Source: JAVWGW01 sp036655915 (lineage in GTDB: Bacteria > Actinomycetota > Coriobacteriia > Coriobacteriales > Eggerthellaceae). From it: a stretch of DNA of 51,942 nucleotides. The position numbers and the translations under genes were made by a program. The stretch's first letter is position 1. The number at the start of each line of letters is the position of its first letter. Shown here piece by piece: positions 15,934-25,015 of the stretch. The stretch is from NCBI GenBank assembly GCA_036655915.1, contig JAVVPE010000003.1, forward strand, positions 1-51,942. Direction: 5' to 3'. The notes under the pieces are model-generated. The model did no database searches and was not told the DNA's origin. It worked only from the letters and a program-made list of their open reading frames with translations.

Positions 15934-17051
15934 TCAAACACCACCAATTCATCCCGATGAACCACCGATTTATGTGCCATGTGAGCAAGCAAGCGATTAT
16001 CCTGCACTTCGGCCTGCGAAAGGCCGCGCGCCAGCTTCACTTCGTCACTTGATGCCCCCACTTTACCCCGGGCAAATACGTGCCCCGCCACATCTTTAAT
16101 ATCGATCACATCGCCGGTTTCAAAATCTCCTTCGACGGCAACAACACCCACACACAGTAGGGACGACCCTTTCGCCGTCAGCGCCGTTTTCGCGCCCGCA
16201 TCCACGACAATGGACCCCTTGACGCTATCGCCCAAGGCAATCCAGAGCTTCTTCGGCGTAATTTCATGGGGCTTTTCGTAGGCCGCAAAACGCGTTCCCA
16301 CCGACTGCCCCGCCACAAGGCGCTGCAAAACATGGGGGGCGCGCCCGTGACAGATAACAAGCGGAATGCCGGCCACCATCAGTACGCGCGCAGCTTTGAT
16401 CTTCGTTATCATGCCGCCGCTGCCTATTTTTGAAAGCGCGCCACCTGCCGAGGCCAGCGTTTCTTCCGAAACAAAATCGATGAAGGGAATCAGAGTGGCT
16501 TCAGGATTGGTGTGCGGGTTGGCAGTATAAAGGCCTTCGATATCTGAAAATATGACACACAGATCGGCCTGTATCAGGCAGGCGACAAGAGCAGCAAGCG
16601 TATCGTTGTCGCCAAAGCGAATCTGTTCGACGGACACGGTGTCGTTTTCGTTGACGATGGGCACCACATCAAGTTCGAGCAAGCGGCGCAAGGTGTCGCG
16701 TGCGTGCAGGTAGGCGTGGCGATTGGCCGTATCGTGGCGCGTCAGCAGCACGACCGAGGTCAGCAGATTGTGACGGGCAAACACTTCGGCATAGGCCGTC
16801 GAAAGCGCGCTTTGCCCCACCGATGCTGCCGCTTGCAGGCTGGGCATATCGGTGGGACGCTGATTGATTCCCAAGGCCTCAAGACCACAGGCGATGGCGG
16901 CCGATGTGACGATGATCGGATGCCAGCCCGCCGCGCGCACAGCGGCAACCTGGGCGGCCAAGCTTTCAAGGTAGCTGGTGTCAACCTTACTCTGGGCATC
17001 GACCAACGTTGAAGAACCAATCTTGATTACGAGCGTTTTCACGGCCTGCAC
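15930..17051 (-). CDS. proB: glutamate 5-kinase with PUA domain
   Basis: 373 residues. It phosphorylates glutamate as the first step of proline synthesis and is normally inhibited by proline. The kinase part opens with LVIKIGSSTLV (about residues 7-17) and has VNENDTVS and FGDNDTLAALVA; SKIGSGGMITKIKAA (about 213-227) is the conserved nucleotide/regulatory loop. A PUA domain follows from about residue 280. The start lies six bases after the obgE stop; RBS evidence is modest. Member of the obgE-proB-proA-nadD-yqeK operon. Confidence 0.97.
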   Translation of the reverse strand: MQAVKTLVIKIGSSTLVDAQSKVDTSYLESLAAQVAAVRAAGWHPIIVTSAAIACGLEALGINQRPTDMPSLQAAASVGQSALSTAYAEVFARHNLLTSVVLLTRHDTANRHAYLHARDTLRRLLELDVVPIVNENDTVSVEQIRFGDNDTLAALVACLIQADLCVIFSDIEGLYTANPHTNPEATLIPFIDFVSEETLASAGGALSKIGSGGMITKIKAARVLMVAGIPLVICHGRAPHVLQRLVAGQSVGTRFAAYEKPHEITPKKLWIALGDSVKGSIVVDAGAKTALTAKGSSLLCVGVVAVEGDFETGDVIDIKDVAGHVFARGKVGASSDEVKLARGLSQAEVQDNRLLAHMAHKSVVHRDELVVFE

Positions 17052-17057
17052 CTTATC

Positions 17058-18452
17058 TTATATTTCAAGTCCTTTATAGATGTCCTCATTATAAGCCGTC
17101 GATTCAAATTCAAAGGCACGTCCGACAATGCGCACTTCATCGCCGTCGACGGCTCCCGCACGCACAAGCGCCTTTTCAACACCTAAATGCTTGAGGCGAT
17201 GCTGCAAAAAGGCAAGCGCCTCTTCGTTTTCCCAATCGGTTTGCACAATCATGCGTTCGACCTGGGCACCCGTGATACGGAATATCCCTTCGGAAAGCTT
17301 CGTTACCGCAAAGCGGCGATCACGCTCTTCGCGCTTGTGTTCCCACACGTGATCGTATTGCACGTTGGCTTCCTGCTGCGTGCGCAAGGCTTCGCGCAGT
17401 TCGTGCACCTTTGTGGCCGTGGCCGCCATCAAAGAATCGACACCCAAGCCGGTGAGCGCGCTGACGCAATAGAGCTTGGGATCGATGGGGCTCGGTGCGA
17501 ATTCGTCGCCGCCTGCCGCTGCGATGGAATCGGCTCGTACCGCTTCGGCCAGGCGCGCAACCGCCTCTTCAATCCCCGGTTCGTCCACTTTGTTGGCGAT
17601 AACGATACGCGGGCGGTCGGCCAAATCGTGCGCATAAAGTTCCAGCTCACGGTTGATGGTGCGATAATCTTCCACCGGATCGCGCCCTTCATAGCCGCCC
17701 GTCATATCGACGACGTGCAAAATAAGCGCCGTGCGTTCGATGTGGCGCAAAAACTCGTGCCCAAGGCCCCGGCCTTCGTGAGCACCCTCAATCAACCCCG
17801 GCACATCGGCGATGACAAAGTTGTAATCCTCCCCTTTCACAACACCCAAATTGGGAACAAGGGTGGTGAAGGGGTAATCGGCGATTTTCGGCTTGGCCGC
17901 ACTGACGCGCGCTATCAGCGAAGACTTACCCGCCGAAGGCATGCCCACCAAAGCCGCATCGGCCATAAGCTTCATTTCCAGTTCTATCCAGCATTCAATT
18001 GCCGGTTCACCTAGCTCGGAAAAAGAAGGGGCACGCCGCGTGGGGGTAACGAAGTGGATATTGCCCCGCCCACCCATGCCGCCACGCGCCACAACGATGC
18101 TTTCGCCGTCATGGGTAAGATCGGCGATGACTTCGCCCACCTCACGCGTGTGTTCAAAATATTCACGCACAACGGTGCCGACGGGCACCTTCAAAATCAT
18201 ATCTTCGCCCACCGCGCCGTGCATTTTCGCACCTTTACCGTGCGTGCCGCGCGTCGCTTTGAAATGGTGCTTGAAGCGATAGTCAACCAGCGAAGAAACG
18301 CCAATATCGGCCACAACAATAACGTTACCGCCATGGCCGCCGTCGCCGCCATCAGGGCCGCCCTTAGGAACGTGAGCTTCCCGACGAAACGACATACATC
18401 CCGCGCCGCCATTGCCGCCCTGAACATAAATATGTACTTTATCTACAAACAT
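17058..18452 (-). CDS. obgE: Obg-family GTPase, ribosome assembly
   Basis: 464 residues with the full three-part layout: glycine-rich Obg fold (about 1-158), GTPase domain with GMPSAGKSSL (G1), FTTLVPNLG (G2/switch I), DVPGLIEGA (G3) and NKVD (G4), and a C-terminal OCT domain (about 350-435). It acts in late 50S subunit assembly. Start ATG at 18452 with GAGG upstream. It lies after rplU-rpmA, separated by a terminator-like hairpin, and heads the proB-proA-nadD-yqeK run. Confidence 0.97.
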   Translation of the reverse strand: MFVDKVHIYVQGGNGGAGCMSFRREAHVPKGGPDGGDGGHGGNVIVVADIGVSSLVDYRFKHHFKATRGTHGKGAKMHGAVGEDMILKVPVGTVVREYFEHTREVGEVIADLTHDGESIVVARGGMGGRGNIHFVTPTRRAPSFSELGEPAIECWIELEMKLMADAALVGMPSAGKSSLIARVSAAKPKIADYPFTTLVPNLGVVKGEDYNFVIADVPGLIEGAHEGRGLGHEFLRHIERTALILHVVDMTGGYEGRDPVEDYRTINRELELYAHDLADRPRIVIANKVDEPGIEEAVARLAEAVRADSIAAAGGDEFAPSPIDPKLYCVSALTGLGVDSLMAATATKVHELREALRTQQEANVQYDHVWEHKREERDRRFAVTKLSEGIFRITGAQVERMIVQTDWENEEALAFLQHRLKHLGVEKALVRAGAVDGDEVRIVGRAFEFESTAYNEDIYKGLEI

Positions 18453-18520
18453 AGTAACCTCAATTGTAATCGATAAGGGCAGCGACGCAGGCGCCGCGCA
18501 AGCATCAAAGCATCAAGCTG

Positions 18521-18555
18521 AAAGAAAAGGCCCCCTGCTTCTTGCAGAGGGCCTT
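18521..18555 (-). terminator. intrinsic terminator or attenuator after rplU-rpmA
   Basis: On the minus strand an AAGGCCC(T)CTGC / GCAG(G)GGGCCTT-type stem lies at 18527-18555 and is followed by TTTCTTT. It sits 25 bases after the rpmA stop and before obgE, so it should lower transcription from the ribosomal genes into obgE. Confidence 0.8.
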
Positions 18556-18579
18556 GCGATTCCGAAGAAATCAGCCTGA

Positions 18580-18831
18580 TTACGCTACAGGACGCACGTG
18601 CACCTTGCGGCGGTTGCCCTTGGTGAATTCCACCACGCCATCGCACAGAGCAAACAGGGTGTCATCTTTGCCGCGCCCCACATTGTCACCCGGGTGAAAG
18701 TGGGTACCGCGCTGGCGGACGAGAATGTTGCCCGTAATAACCGTTTCGCCACCGAAACGCTTAACACCCAAACGCTGAGCGTTTGAATCGCGACCGTTTC
18801 GGCTTGAACCGAGACCTTTTTTGTGTGCCAT
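18580..18831 (-). CDS. rpmA: 50S ribosomal protein L27
   Basis: 83 residues. The whole sequence is a clear L27: AHKKGLGSSRNGRDS at the start, GVKRFGGETV, and NILVRQRGTHFHPG. The N-terminus starts directly at MAHKKG, with no cleavable extension of the type seen in many Firmicutes. It follows rplU by 19 bases with a good Shine-Dalgarno site (AAGGAGG). Confidence 0.99.
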   Translation of the reverse strand: MAHKKGLGSSRNGRDSNAQRLGVKRFGGETVITGNILVRQRGTHFHPGDNVGRGKDDTLFALCDGVVEFTKGNRRKVHVRPVA

Positions 18832-18850
18832 CTAAAATCCCTCCTTACGA

Positions 18851-19258
18851 CTATTCAGCGTCTGCAGCTGGTGCAGCTACAGCCTTAGCAGCGGGCTTTT
18901 CAGTCGCAGCTTTGGATTGAGCGGCTTGCTTCTTGGCAGCCGGCGCCTTGGCGGAACCGACGGCTTCGATGCGAACACGCGTCAAATTTTGACGATGACC
19001 GCGCATTTTTTTGTAGTTCTTGCGCTTCTTGAACTTGAAGACCAACTGCTTTTCGCCCTTGAATTGATCAAGCACGATAGCTTCGACCTTGGTTTTGCCT
19101 GCCGCGGCCGGATCGGCCTCGACTTTTTCGCCGTCGACAATGCAGATAGCATCAAGCGCAACTTTAGTGCCGCACTCAACGTCAAGCTTCTCAATCTCCA
19201 AGATGTCTCCGGGAGCAACCTTGTATTGTTTGCCACCAGTTTTTACAATCGCATACAT
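18851..19258 (-). CDS. rplU: 50S ribosomal protein L21 with Ala/Lys-rich tail
   Basis: 135 residues from the ATG at 19258, preceded by AAGGAGAATT; a frame extending eight codons upstream would swallow that site. The L21 body is MYAIVKTGGKQYKV to about residue 100, with KKMRGHRQNLTRVRI as the conserved RNA-binding end. About 33 more residues form a low-complexity Ala/Lys/Pro tail, a common actinobacterial extension, likely flexible on the ribosome surface. Confidence 0.98.
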   Translation of the reverse strand: MYAIVKTGGKQYKVAPGDILEIEKLDVECGTKVALDAICIVDGEKVEADPAAAGKTKVEAIVLDQFKGEKQLVFKFKKRKNYKKMRGHRQNLTRVRIEAVGSAKAPAAKKQAAQSKAATEKPAAKAVAAPAADAE

Positions 19259-19295
19259 GAAATTCTCCTTGAAATGTGTCAAAACGCAAGGCGAT

Positions 19296-19324
19296 ATCTT
19301 ATCAGCGTAGAAAGGCTAAGTCAA
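19296..19324 (-). promoter_or_regulatory. sigma70-type promoter of rplU-rpmA
   Basis: On the minus strand TTGACT (19319-19324), 17-base spacer, TAAGAT (19296-19301). Five of six and four of six consensus matches with ideal spacing. Transcription would start near 19289, about 31 bases before the rplU ATG. Confidence 0.85.
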
Positions 19325-19408
19325 TGAATTCGCCGCGTAATTTACCAAGTTACACAATATTTATTCACTACAGTCATGCGGGGCACTTATTGCAGGGCAC
19401 AAGCCCTT

Positions 19409-22036
19409 TTAGTGTGCCTCGGCCCAGTTATCGCCAAATGAAATACTGACATTTAGCGGCACGTGCAATTTCACCACGTTTTCCATGACTTCTTTCACCA
19501 TAGCAGAAACTTCCTCTATTTCGCCGGCGGGAACAGAAAAGTCCAGTTCGTCATGAACTTGCAACAAAAGTTTTGCCTTAAACCCGCGCGCAAGCAGCCG
19601 ACGGGCCACTTCGGTCATGGCCAACTTGATGATATCGGCCGCGCTGCCCTGCATCGGATGGTTCATCGCCGTGCGCTCACCGAAGCCGCGTGTATTGCTG
19701 TTGGCCGATTTGAGTTCAGAAATATGACGCTTGCGCCCAAACATCGTCATCGCAAAACCGGTTTGCCGCGCCGTAGCAATGGTGTCATCAAGATAGCTGC
19801 GCACGCCGGGATACGCGGCGAAATAGCGCTCGATCATATCTTTGGCTTCGGCAAAAGGAATGCCCAAACTTTGCGATAAACCGTAGGCTTGCTGGCCATA
19901 CACGATGCCGAAGTTGACCGCCTTGGCGCGCGAACGCAGCTGCGGCGTGATTTCTTCAACGGGCAATCCAAACACGCGGGCGGCAGTTTGGGCGTGGAAA
20001 TCGGCACCGGAACAAAAGGCAGCAACAAGTTCTTTATCTTCGGAAAGATGCGCCAAAAGACGCAGCTCTATCTGGGAATAATCCGCAGAAAGAAACACAT
20101 CGCCTTCGCGCAGCGGCACGAAGCATTCCCTGATCTGCCGGCCAAAATCCGTGCGTACAGGAATGTTTTGCAAATTGGGTTCAGACGACGAAAGGCGCCC
20201 CGTTGTCGTAACCGTTTCATTGAAAGTGGTGTGCACGCGGCCATCTTCGGCGCGCATCCGCGGCAGCGCATCAAGATAGGTTGATTTCATCTTCGCCAGT
20301 TCACGATAGCGCAGGGCAAGAGCGGGCAATTCGTGGCGGCTTGAAAGTTCGCGCAAAACGCTGGCATCGGTGGAATACCCCCGCTGATTTTTCTTCAACG
20401 GCGCCAATCCGATAACTTCAAAAAGAATGCGACCCAACTGGCGCGGCGAATCGATATTGAACTCTTCGCCCGCCAGTTCATACACCTTAAGACGGGTGCT
20501 TTCAAGCTGCTCATTGGTAAGAGTGCTCAGTTGATCCAAGCGCGCCATATCAAGGGCGGTACCCGTTCGTTCGATATTCACCAACACGGCCGCAAGCGGC
20601 ATGTCGATGCGCTCGTAGGCTTCAAGCGTCCCATCTTCGCGCAGGGCATCGCGCAGGGGCGCAGCGAGCATACTGGTGGCCGTAGCCTGCAACACCACTT
20701 CATCCTGGCCTTCGGCAACCGGAGGCAAACAGCCGCCATAGTATTCATCAAGCAGCACGTCGAGCGTATATTCGCTCACCGACGAATTGAGGGCGTAGCC
20801 AGCAAGGCCCAGATCGAAAAAACGCGCATCCATGAGCTCTTGCTCCGTCACAAGCGCCGCCGTGGCGATATCAGGAGGAAAGACGGCTTTGAGCAGACGC
20901 TTCACTCCCAGCGTGACAAACGACCCCTCACGCACGATACGCGCCAGCACCTGAAGGGCTTCTTCACCTTCGAAAAGAGCCGTTGTCGCATCCGCATTGA
21001 CCGCAAGGCGCAGGGAGGGCTCGAAGAGGGACGCCTGTGCGTTTTCGCCACACACAATACCCAGCGCACGATCTGCCGCCAGCTGTTCGGCAAGCCAATC
21101 AGCCGCTGCCGCCCCTTCGACAACGACGCCTTCCTCAAGACACGCGGCGCTCTTCACCACTTCTTTTCCGATAAAGCCAAGCACCTTGCCAAGGTGCGTA
21201 TTGAAGCGCAAGTTTTGGAAATGTTCGCTTACCCGCTGCTCGTCGAAATCGGGGAAATGCAGCGCCTCTAAATCAAGGGGGAAATCAAGATCACAAACAA
21301 TGGTTGCAACCCGACGACTGGCAAAAGCCGCTTCTTTGTTGTCGCGCAGGTTTTCAAGCTGTTTGCCTTTAAGCTTGTCGAGGTTTTCATAGATTCCCTC
21401 CAGCGTGTCAAAACTCTGCAAAAGCTTCGCGGCGCCTTTTTCTCCCACGCCGGGAACGCCGGGGATATTATCGGAAGGATCCCCTTTCAGGCCCAGAAAA
21501 TCAGGCACTTGGTCAGGCCTGATACCATAGCGTTCCACAACCTGTTCGGGGCCGTAGATGGCCACGTCGGTGATGCCCTTCTTTGTGGTGACGATGCGCG
21601 TTAGATCGCTTGCCAGCTGATAGGCATCTTTATCACCGGTGACCAGCAGCGTTTCATAACCCAAGACATCGTTGCGCGCAGCAACCGTGCCCAAAATGTC
21701 ATCGCCTTCCCAACCCTTGATGCGAATAACAGGAATATTCATCGCTTCCAGCAAATCTTCAATTAAGGGAAACTGAACCTTTAATTCTTCATCCATCGGT
21801 GGGCGCTGCGCCTTATATTCCTTGAGCGCCTCCATACGAAACGCCGGTCGACCCGCATCGAAGGCGCATACGATTGCCTGAGGCTGAAGCGTTTCGATAA
21901 ACTTTATAAGCATGGACATGAAGCCGAAAACGGCGTTGGTCGGCGTGCCATCAGGGGCATTCATGGCCGGTGGCACCGCATGATAGGCGCGATGCAAAAG
22001 CGAATTTCCGTCAAGAACAGCTATCTTTTTAGACAT
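19409..22036 (-). CDS. polA: DNA polymerase I
   Basis: 875 residues. Domains in order: 5'-3' exonuclease (about 1-290; AVLDGNSLLHRAY, GWEGDDILG, KGDPSDNIPGVPGVG), a 3'-5' exonuclease-like fold (about 300-470) in which I cannot find the DxE metal ligands, and the polymerase domain with DYSQIELRLLAHLSED (motif A), RSRAKAVNFGIVYG (motif B) and VHDELDF (motif C). Loss of proofreading residues is common in actinobacterial Pol I. It lies alone between rplU and the met genes. On its upstream side a TATACT box near 22195 (minus) is a weak promoter candidate. Confidence 0.97.
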   Translation of the reverse strand: MSKKIAVLDGNSLLHRAYHAVPPAMNAPDGTPTNAVFGFMSMLIKFIETLQPQAIVCAFDAGRPAFRMEALKEYKAQRPPMDEELKVQFPLIEDLLEAMNIPVIRIKGWEGDDILGTVAARNDVLGYETLLVTGDKDAYQLASDLTRIVTTKKGITDVAIYGPEQVVERYGIRPDQVPDFLGLKGDPSDNIPGVPGVGEKGAAKLLQSFDTLEGIYENLDKLKGKQLENLRDNKEAAFASRRVATIVCDLDFPLDLEALHFPDFDEQRVSEHFQNLRFNTHLGKVLGFIGKEVVKSAACLEEGVVVEGAAAADWLAEQLAADRALGIVCGENAQASLFEPSLRLAVNADATTALFEGEEALQVLARIVREGSFVTLGVKRLLKAVFPPDIATAALVTEQELMDARFFDLGLAGYALNSSVSEYTLDVLLDEYYGGCLPPVAEGQDEVVLQATATSMLAAPLRDALREDGTLEAYERIDMPLAAVLVNIERTGTALDMARLDQLSTLTNEQLESTRLKVYELAGEEFNIDSPRQLGRILFEVIGLAPLKKNQRGYSTDASVLRELSSRHELPALALRYRELAKMKSTYLDALPRMRAEDGRVHTTFNETVTTTGRLSSSEPNLQNIPVRTDFGRQIRECFVPLREGDVFLSADYSQIELRLLAHLSEDKELVAAFCSGADFHAQTAARVFGLPVEEITPQLRSRAKAVNFGIVYGQQAYGLSQSLGIPFAEAKDMIERYFAAYPGVRSYLDDTIATARQTGFAMTMFGRKRHISELKSANSNTRGFGERTAMNHPMQGSAADIIKLAMTEVARRLLARGFKAKLLLQVHDELDFSVPAGEIEEVSAMVKEVMENVVKLHVPLNVSISFGDNWAEAH

Positions 22037-22229
22037 CGAGCAAACGCCCTTTCAGCCGAGGGTTTTAAGATCGCGCGCACAGCAGCACAGCGATGGCTAA
22101 CACGACGTACACGTACACGAAAGTTGAAGGTTTTCTACCGCGTTTGAAATAATCTCACGGGGAAGGTAGGTGCCTTTGAGCTAGAGGTATTAGTATAGTC
22201 TGTTTTTCCGAGGGTCTTGGCGTGGACAC

Positions 22230-22283
22230 AAAAAACCGCACCATCTCGATGGGGTTCAAAGAACCCGGTTGAGATGGTGCGGT
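22230..22283 (-). terminator. strong intrinsic terminator of metNIQ
   Basis: On the minus strand a 13-bp stem ACCGCACCATCTC/GAGATGGTGCGGT (arms 22235-22247 and 22271-22283) with an inner GGGTTC/GAACCC stem is followed by TTTTTTGTG. It lies 34 bases after the metQ stop. Confidence 0.93.
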
Positions 22284-22316
22284 AAGGCGTGCGGCACAAG
22301 CGCACAGCAGGATTGC

Positions 22317-23165
22317 CTAGAACAGGGCAACCACGGCATCGCCGTAGGTTTTTTCGATATACGCTTTCACGGCATCGGATTGGATGGCCGCAACAAGCGC
22401 CTTCGTTTTTTCTGAATCCACATCGGCCGCGCGCACAACAACCACGTTCGGATAGGTTTTCGCCGCTTCGGAATCTGCCGATTCGCTGGCGATAGCAAGC
22501 TTGGAATCAAGGCCAGCAGACAGCGCGTAGTTGCCATTGATGACCGCTAAATCGACATCTTCAAGCGTGCGGGGCAGAGCAGCAGCTTCCGCTTCAACAA
22601 TCTTGATATTTTTCGGGTTGTCGATGATGTCGTTGGCCGTTGCCGTTAAGCCCACGCCTTCTTTAAGCTTGATGATGCCCTGGTCCTGCAAAAGCAGCAG
22701 CGCACGCGCTTCGTTGGTGGTGTCGGAAGGCACAGCAATCTGAGCGCCATCCTTCAAGGCAGCGACACTGGCGGTTTTGCCCGCATACAGGCGCATCGCT
22801 TCAAAGTGCACTTCGCCTGCCGGTTTCAGATCGGTTTTGTTTTCAGCGTTGTATTCTTCCAAATAGGGCGTGTGCTGGAAGTAATTGGCATCCAGCTCCC
22901 CTTCGCTCAAGGCAACATTGGGCTGAATGTAATCGGAATATTCCACGATTTCAAGGGTATAGCCCTGGTCGGCAAGCACGGATTTCGCCTGGGCCAGTAT
23001 TTCAGCGTGGGGCGAAGGCGAGGCTCCTACCTTGATGGTTTTTCCGTCCGTCTTCGACGGAGCTGCCCCGTCGCTTGCGGGGGCACCGCAGCCCACCAAA
23101 GCACCTGCCACAACGCCAACCAACGCAAGCGTGGCCACTGCCTTCACTATATTTTTGCTCTTCAT
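22317..23165 (-). CDS. metQ: methionine ABC transporter substrate-binding lipoprotein (NlpA/MetQ)
   Basis: 282 residues. The N-terminus has a lipoprotein signal peptide ending in the lipobox LVGC (Cys about residue 26). The mature body has the family segments KVGASPSPHAEIL, YFQHTPYLEEYN and VPSDTTNEARALLLLQ. It binds methionine outside the membrane and delivers it to MetNI. Last gene of metN-metI-metQ; ends before a strong terminator. Confidence 0.95.
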   Translation of the reverse strand: MKSKNIVKAVATLALVGVVAGALVGCGAPASDGAAPSKTDGKTIKVGASPSPHAEILAQAKSVLADQGYTLEIVEYSDYIQPNVALSEGELDANYFQHTPYLEEYNAENKTDLKPAGEVHFEAMRLYAGKTASVAALKDGAQIAVPSDTTNEARALLLLQDQGIIKLKEGVGLTATANDIIDNPKNIKIVEAEAAALPRTLEDVDLAVINGNYALSAGLDSKLAIASESADSEAAKTYPNVVVVRAADVDSEKTKALVAAIQSDAVKAYIEKTYGDAVVALF

Positions 23166-23273
23166 ATTGTTCTCCCTTTAGTTTTTCTCAATTTTTACGT
23201 GCCGATTGTGCGTTTTCAGTTCTATGGATGCACACTGCAGCAGTTGCCCGCCGCAGCCGCGTCCCGGTTTCGT

Positions 23274-23945
23274 TTAGCGCTTGTCGATTTTGCGTGCAAT
23301 CATATCGCCGGCGCTTTGAATAAGCTGCACCAAGATGATACACAAGATAACAGCGGCAATCATGACATCTCCGTTGAAGCGCTGGTAGCCGTAGCGAATG
23401 GCGATATCTCCCAGGCCTCCTGCGCCCACCGTGCCCGCAATGGCCGAATAGCCAAACAGCGTGATGAACGTGATTGATGCGCCGCGCACCAGCGAAGGCA
23501 AGCTTTCCTTCAGCAGCACCTTGACAACGATCTGCCACACCGATGCCCCAAAACTGTGCGCCGCTTCAACAAGACCGCCGTCAACTTCTGCCAAACTTTG
23601 TTCCACCATGCGCCCCACAAACGGTGCCGAAGCGATAACCAGCGGCACCACTGCCCCCGGAACGCCCAGCGACGTGCCCACGATAAGCCGCGTGAAGGGG
23701 ATGAGCGCCACAAGCAAAATGATGAAGGGGATGGAACGCCCGATGTTAATGATCCAGCCCAGCACCGCATTAAACGCGCGGTGGGGGCGCAAGCCGCCCG
23801 GTGCGGTCACGGAAACGAGCACGCCCAGGGGGATGCCCAAAATATAGGCGAACAGAGTGGACACGCCCGTCATGACGATGGTGTCCCAAGTGCCCTGAGC
23901 CAAAAGCAGGCCATACTGGTCGAAAAATGCCTGGAAAGCTTCCAT
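23274..23945 (-). CDS. metI: methionine ABC transporter permease
   Basis: 223 residues with about five membrane helices and the BPD-transport loop EAAHSFGASVWQIVVKVLL (about residues 125-143) that contacts the ATPase. IGRSIPFIILLVALIPFTR is the typical MetI segment. Its ATG overlaps the metN stop (TAATG), so the two are coupled. Confidence 0.95.
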   Translation of the reverse strand: MEAFQAFFDQYGLLLAQGTWDTIVMTGVSTLFAYILGIPLGVLVSVTAPGGLRPHRAFNAVLGWIINIGRSIPFIILLVALIPFTRLIVGTSLGVPGAVVPLVIASAPFVGRMVEQSLAEVDGGLVEAAHSFGASVWQIVVKVLLKESLPSLVRGASITFITLFGYSAIAGTVGAGGLGDIAIRYGYQRFNGDVMIAAVILCIILVQLIQSAGDMIARKIDKR

Positions 23946-24781
23946 TAGCGCACCCCTTCCCCGGCAAGCGCAACGTCAACAGCAGCGCCAACAGCAACGC
24001 CGGCAGCCTTGGGCGGCAAGCGGTCTGCGTCCGCATACGACTTGTGATCTTGCCCGATCAGTTCGCGGGTGACCGCGCTGCGGGGATTGCCCAGCACCTG
24101 TGCCACATCGCCGCATTCGACAATGCAACCTTCATCGATGACGGCCACTTTGTTGCAGATTTTTTCCGCAACAACAAGCGAGTGGGTGATGACGACCATC
24201 GTAACGCCAAGCGTGGCATTGATGTCGCGTAAAAGCTGCAAGATGGAAGTGGTCGTGCGCGTGTCAAGCGCGCTGGTCGCTTCGTCGCACAGCATGATTT
24301 TGGGGCTGTTGGCCAAGGCGCGCGCAATGGCGACACGCTGCTGCTGACCACCGGAAAGCTGGCTGGGATAACTGGCCGCCTTTTCGCTCAAACCCACCAG
24401 ATCCAGCAGCTCGCGTGCACGCGCTTGCGCAGCGCCCTTGCTTTCATGGCGAACTTCCAGCGGAAACATCACGTTGCGCAGCACGGTACGCTGTTGAAAC
24501 AGACTGAAGTTTTGGAAGATCATCCCTATGCCCCCGCGCAAATCAAGCAACTTCTTGCCGGAATAAGCGGTGATGTCGCAGCCATCTATCAGGATGGACC
24601 CCGCAGTGGGGCGCTCAAGCAGATTGATACAGCGCACCAGCGTTGACTTGCCTGCGCCGGATTGCCCGATAATGCCGAATATATCCCCGTCTTCGATGGT
24701 GAGGGAAACATCGCGCAGCGCAGCATGAGCATGCTCGGTTTGGGAAGCGTATGTTTTAGACAGATGTTGTATCTGGATCAT
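23945..24781 (-). CDS. metN: methionine ABC transporter ATP-binding protein
   Basis: 278 residues. Walker A GQSGAGKSTLVR (about 39-50), Q-loop, signature LSGGQQQRVAIARAL (about 141-155), Walker B IMLCDEATSALD (about 162-173) and switch His in VITHS are all present. The C-terminal regulatory region is shorter than the methionine-binding C2 domain of Escherichia coli MetN (about 343 residues), so direct trans-inhibition by methionine is unlikely. Start ATG with GAGG about 13 bases upstream. First gene of the operon; see the leader features upstream. Confidence 0.95.
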   Translation of the reverse strand: MIQIQHLSKTYASQTEHAHAALRDVSLTIEDGDIFGIIGQSGAGKSTLVRCINLLERPTAGSILIDGCDITAYSGKKLLDLRGGIGMIFQNFSLFQQRTVLRNVMFPLEVRHESKGAAQARARELLDLVGLSEKAASYPSQLSGGQQQRVAIARALANSPKIMLCDEATSALDTRTTTSILQLLRDINATLGVTMVVITHSLVVAEKICNKVAVIDEGCIVECGDVAQVLGNPRSAVTRELIGQDHKSYADADRLPPKAAGVAVGAAVDVALAGEGVR

Positions 24782-24842
24782 TATTATCGACTACCTCGTA
24801 CGAAACCAACATGACAATGCGGCCATATAAGCCGCCTGATAG

Positions 24843-24902
24843 CTATGCCTGAGTGTCGGCGCACACGCCAACAAGCCCAGGCTTGGGCATGCGCATCATC
24901 AT
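24843..24902 (-). CDS. possible Met-rich leader peptide upstream of metN
   Basis: A 19-codon frame, MMMRMPKPGLVGVCADTQA, with four Met codons among the first five. It lies about 30 bases downstream of the predicted transcription start and 60 bases before metN. Methionine codons bunched ahead of a methionine importer fit ribosome-mediated attenuation. Against it: there is no clear Shine-Dalgarno site and no terminator with a T-run between it and metN. A GGCG(TGTG)CGCC hairpin lies within the frame. Confidence 0.4.
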   Translation of the reverse strand: MMMRMPKPGLVGVCADTQA

Positions 24903-24934
24903 GGTATGTACGAATTGAAAACTCATCGCGATTC

Positions 24935-24962
24935 ATCTTAAATGAAGTTCGCCTCTTGTCAA
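24935..24962 (-). promoter_or_regulatory. sigma70-type promoter of metNIQ
   Basis: On the minus strand TTGACA (24957-24962), 16-base spacer, TAAGAT (24935-24940). Perfect -35 and a good -10. It predicts a leader of roughly 145 bases before metN. Confidence 0.8.
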
Positions 24963-25015
24963 GCGCTCACCTTGCCAGGAGTGCCCCAAAAGAAGCTCCG
25001 CCACAGCACAAACAG

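Noticed and set aside
19394..19407. AGGGC/GCCCT hairpin at the end of polA as terminator
   Set aside because: Only five base pairs and no T-run in the polA direction; it also overlaps the stop region.
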